Source of the DNA: Candidatus Hydrogenedentota bacterium
GTDB taxonomy: Bacteria; Hydrogenedentota; Hydrogenedentia; Hydrogenedentales; CAITNO01
NCBI GenBank assembly: GCA_022710255.1
Contig: JAKLHG010000176.1
Coordinates: 1 to 7,650, forward strand
Direction: 5' to 3'
DNA: 7,650 bases
Below are positions 5,870 through 7,650 of the stretch, piece after piece. Position 1 is the stretch's first letter. Every line of letters starts with the position of its first letter. The notes beneath the pieces are model-generated. The model was not told where the DNA came from. It saw nothing but the letters and a program-made list of their open reading frames with translations, and made no database searches. The position numbers and the translations under genes are program-made.

Positions 5870-5907
5870 GACCCCGTCACCTGTCAAGAAGACGGATGCA
5901 CGGGGTC
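5870..5907 (-). terminator. Probable intrinsic terminator of the Mn-SOD gene
   Basis: Perfect 8-bp arms GACCCCGT and ACGGGGTC enclose a 22-nt loop. On the minus strand the stem is followed at once by T-rich TATTTATT. It begins 23 bp after the Mn-SOD stop and would end that transcript before the URO-D-like gene. The loop is longer than usual. A smaller hairpin (CAGGA/TCCTG, 5832-5845) lies just beyond. Confidence 0.6.
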
Positions 5908-5930
5908 CCCGTGTGTGTTGTCAATGCGGT

Positions 5931-6644
5931 TTATTTCTTCAGTGCCGCCAGATTGTCGGCCACCTGCTTCCAATTCACAACATGCCACCAGGCATCAATG
6001 TATGCTGCACGGTTGTTCTGATATTTCAGATAATAGGCATGTTCCCACACATCGATGCCGAGAACAGGCCAAGCGCCCCAAGGTGACAGCTTGTGCTGGT
6101 TTTCCGCCTGCAATATGATGAGCCTGTCATCTTCCTGTCGGTAATGCAACAGGCCCCAACCGCTACCTTCCACCTGGGCGGCTGCCGCGTTGAATTGTTG
6201 CTTGAACGCTTCGAATCCACCAAAATCCCGGTTTATGGCGTCACGCAATGCTCCTTCCGGCTCCCCACCGCCTGTACCCGCCGGCGCCATGACTTTCCAG
6301 AACATGCTGTGAAGGAAATGTCCGCCACCGTTGAACGCGGCCCGCTTGGACCAGTGTTGGACCAGGGCAAAATCATTGTCGGTCCGGGCCTTGGCCAGGG
6401 CCGCCTCCGCCGCGTTTAAACCACTCACATAGGCGGCATGATGTTTTCCATGGTGCAATTCCATGGTTTTGGCGTCAATGTGCGGTTCCAGCGCATCATA
6501 GGCGTACGGCAGGGGTGCCAGTACATGTTCCGTAACGGTGCCGCCGGCCTGCGCGTGCGCTTCCGGAGAAAGGGCGCCCATAATGGTCCCTGCGGCCGCA
6601 ATGCCGCCGGCAACCTGTAAAAAATCTCTTCGTGTTGTGTTCAT
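5931..6644 (-). CDS. Superoxide dismutase, Mn-type, with Tat signal peptide
   Basis: This encodes a 237-residue Fe/Mn-family superoxide dismutase with an export signal. The N-terminus TTRRDFLQ carries twin arginines (5-6), followed by a hydrophobic stretch VAGGIAAAGTIMGAL (11-25) and an AHA cleavage site after residue 31. Export by the Tat pathway fits a metal cofactor loaded before transport. Metal ligands are His64 (LHHGKHH), His112 (HFLHSMFW), Asp198 and His202 (DVWEHAYY). The Fe-SOD glutamine is replaced in NGGGHFLH by Gly, and Gln183 in AENQHKL sits where Mn-SODs place theirs, so Mn or cambialistic use is likely. The start at 6644 gives the complete signal peptide and has GGAAGGG upstream; the in-frame ATG at 6689 would bury the twin-arginine motif. 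It would act in the periplasm or at the cell surface, complementing the cytoplasmic Fe-SOD. Confidence 0.94.
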   Translation of the reverse strand: MNTTRRDFLQVAGGIAAAGTIMGALSPEAHAQAGGTVTEHVLAPLPYAYDALEPHIDAKTMELHHGKHHAAYVSGLNAAEAALAKARTDNDFALVQHWSKRAAFNGGGHFLHSMFWKVMAPAGTGGGEPEGALRDAINRDFGGFEAFKQQFNAAAAQVEGSGWGLLHYRQEDDRLIILQAENQHKLSPWGAWPVLGIDVWEHAYYLKYQNNRAAYIDAWWHVVNWKQVADNLAALKK

Positions 6645-6684
6645 ATTCAAAACCCTTCCGTTAAGTTTTGCTCTAACAGGGACA

Positions 6685-6697
6685 ACCAAGTCTTGGT
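6685..6697. promoter_or_regulatory. 13-bp perfect palindrome in the Mn-SOD leader (candidate operator)
   Basis: ACCAAG and CTTGGT are joined by a single central base. The site lies about 16 bp downstream of the predicted transcription start near 6713 and upstream of the ribosome binding site. A repressor bound here could block elongation. No known operator was recognised. Confidence 0.35.
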
Positions 6698-6719
6698 GTA
6701 GGTAACATGATTGGTGGTG

Positions 6720-6725
6720 ATTATA
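6720..6725 (-). promoter_or_regulatory. Consensus -10 box of the Mn-SOD gene
   Basis: TATAAT reads on the minus strand at 6725-6720, a perfect -10. No good -35 stands 16-18 bp upstream, which suggests dependence on an activator. The predicted start near 6713 gives a leader of about 70 nt. Confidence 0.45.
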
Positions 6726-6730
6726 TTTCC

Positions 6731-6742
6731 TAACAAATGTTA
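6731..6742. promoter_or_regulatory. Short palindrome upstream of the Mn-SOD -10 box
   Basis: TAACA and TGTTA arms surround two bases, next to the spacer and -35 region of the Mn-SOD promoter. In this position it could bind a regulator. The sequence is AT-rich and short, so it could be chance. Confidence 0.25.
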
Positions 6743-6756
6743 AGGATGCTAATCAA

Positions 6757-6906
6757 ATGCACGATGTAAAGGCTATGTATTACTGCGGCAGAAAATACAA
6801 ATATTCTGCGCCTTACCCTTTTTTTCCAAGGCAACAAAGACAGGATGAAGCACGTCTGAAACGGGAGGATATAGTCGACTTGCCATCTTCGGATTCGAAA
6901 CATTGA
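6757..6906 (+). CDS. Possible small ORF of 49 residues
   Basis: An ATG at 6757 is preceded by AAGGA with 10-nt spacing and opens a frame to a TGA at 6904-6906. The product would be basic and aromatic-rich at its start (MHDVKAMYYCGRKYKYSAPY) and charged in its second half. It resembles nothing I recognise, and no promoter is clear. It is divergent from the Mn-SOD gene and uses part of the same upstream DNA. It may be a chance frame. Confidence 0.25.
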   Translation: MHDVKAMYYCGRKYKYSAPYPFFPRQQRQDEARLKREDIVDLPSSDSKH

Positions 6907-7137
6907 ACAAGAAAGATGTAACTATATGTAAATTTTAAAGATCAAATGATTTCTATTGTTTGAAGAGTATTTTTATTGATTTTTTTTATATTTTGCTCTC
7001 GACTGTTCATTGTAACCTTAATTTAATGAGTATTTTTTTTAATCTTCAGTATATTTTATGTATCTTAAAATTTATCTTTTACTTTTGACTTATAATATAA
7101 TTAATACAGCGCTTGCAGATTTTGGACATAAAACTAA
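6907..7137. other. AT-rich non-coding stretch
   Basis: This stretch is far richer in A and T than the rest of the window, with T-runs of up to eight and a repeated GAGTATTTTT (6965-6974 and 7028-7037). Stops are frequent in all frames and no gene, tRNA or clear terminator hairpin is seen. It may be the promoter region of the gene that follows, or a remnant of foreign DNA. Confidence 0.5.
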
Positions 7138-7287
7138 GAGTACTATCTCTACAAGGTGTACTGTTCCTTCTGCGAATGTGCATGCCTTATAAAAAATTCA
7201 GGGTACGCGTGTCTTGGAACCATAAACCATAAGGATATTACCTACCGAAATGACTTCGTAGGAGCTCCCGGAGGCCCGCTGGCCGGC

Positions 7288-7650
7288 ATGTCGGGATCAA
7301 CGACAGACGCCGTCCCAACACGCCAGGGGGAAAATGGCTGGGACCACACCGGTACATTTTTCATCGAACTCAATGGGTTAGGCGAGATGGTTGCCGGCGG
7401 TGGCAGCGGTTACGATGGAGGATCCTGGTATTATTATCCGAACACGGACTGGTGGAATGAATGGTATTACGATGGCGTACTGGATCTGTCTCGGGCAAAA
7501 ATCGTCATGTTGACGGTCAATATCACCCCCACAGGACCGGATGCGGACGTTACCGTGGCCATCAACTACAGTTCACCGGACTACCCGCCCGGCACGGGGG
7601 AACCTCCGATTCCGCCGATTTCCCCAGAGAATGAGGCAGACTGGATTGTC
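7288..7650 (+). CDS. Partial gene for an aromatic-rich, probably extracellular protein; 5' end uncertain
   Basis: The frame is open from a TAA at 7135-7137 to the window edge. Coding character is clear from about 7230 (YRNDFVGAPGGPLAG, before the first in-frame ATG at 7288). The visible protein contains GWDHTGTFFIELNGLG, SWYYYPNTDWWNEWYYDGVL, then ARIVML-like beta sequence ending VAINYSSPDYPPGTG and a Pro-rich linker. Many Trp and Tyr residues and Gly-rich turns suggest a beta-sandwich or carbohydrate-binding domain of a secreted protein. This is inference. No signal peptide is visible. The ATG at 7288 has GGAGG 13 nt upstream, too far to be ideal; the only earlier normal start codon in frame is a GTG at 7156 without a ribosome binding site. 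The 5' end may be truncated. No family was recognised. Confidence 0.55.
   Translation, partial: MSGSTTDAVPTRQGENGWDHTGTFFIELNGLGEMVAGGGSGYDGGSWYYYPNTDWWNEWYYDGVLDLSRAKIVMLTVNITPTGPDADVTVAINYSSPDYPPGTGEPPIPPISPENEADWIV

Noticed and set aside
5639..5887. Minus-strand frame of 82 codons between the URO-D-like and Mn-SOD genes
   Set aside because: It runs through the terminator hairpin and overlaps the URO-D-like start; no homology or ribosome binding site is seen.
6788..6835. Imperfect hairpin GCAGAAAATA/TATTCTGC followed by a T-run as an intrinsic terminator
   Set aside because: The stem has a bulge, the T-run is about ten bases away, and no plus-strand gene lies upstream apart from the doubtful small ORF it would interrupt.
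6907..7137. Replication origin or attachment site in the AT-rich stretch
   Set aside because: No DnaA-box cluster, tRNA end or integrase was found; AT richness alone is not enough.

Overview
The window is a bacterial chromosomal segment of moderate GC content. It is built around two superoxide dismutases and an iron-sulfur assembly operon, and an IS4-like insertion element sits in the middle. No rRNA, tRNA or CRISPR array was found. The host cannot be named from this sequence. The two-gene SufC/SufB-like arrangement, the URO-D-like methyltransferase homologue and the aromatic-rich secreted-type fragment would fit an anaerobe or microaerophile, possibly of the PVC group (Kiritimatiellota or Lentisphaerota). 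That placement is a weak inference.

Layout. Positions 1-1175 (minus strand) hold sufC followed by a SufB/SufD-like scaffold gene that runs off the left edge; the two overlap by ATGA. A 259-bp divergent control region with several inverted repeats separates them from a plus-strand Fe-type superoxide dismutase (1435-2028). A hairpin-rich 62-bp gap follows, then a convergent small gene of unknown function (2091-2423, minus) with its own extended -10 promoter. A purine- and G-rich gap leads into the mobile element (about 2686-4402, minus). The element encodes a small Cys-motif protein of the DUF6788 type and an overlapping DDE transposase. Its promoter is very strong-looking, overlaps a near-perfect 22-bp palindrome, and predicts a leaderless mRNA.

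Right of the element are a URO-D/MtaA-superfamily protein (4519-5652, minus), a probable intrinsic terminator (5870-5907), and a second superoxide dismutase (5931-6644, minus). This second enzyme is of the Mn type and has a twin-arginine signal peptide. Upstream lies an AT-rich, mostly empty stretch (6645-7200) with a perfect -10 box, two short palindromes and a possible 49-codon ORF. The window ends inside a plus-strand gene for an aromatic-rich, probably extracellular protein whose 5' end is unclear.

How the genes may work together. The Fe-SOD would protect the cytoplasm, the Tat-exported Mn-SOD the periplasm or cell surface, and the Suf pair would build or repair Fe-S clusters that superoxide destroys. 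This makes a plausible oxygen-defence neighbourhood. The shared control region between sufC and the Fe-SOD gene is the natural place to look for co-regulation.
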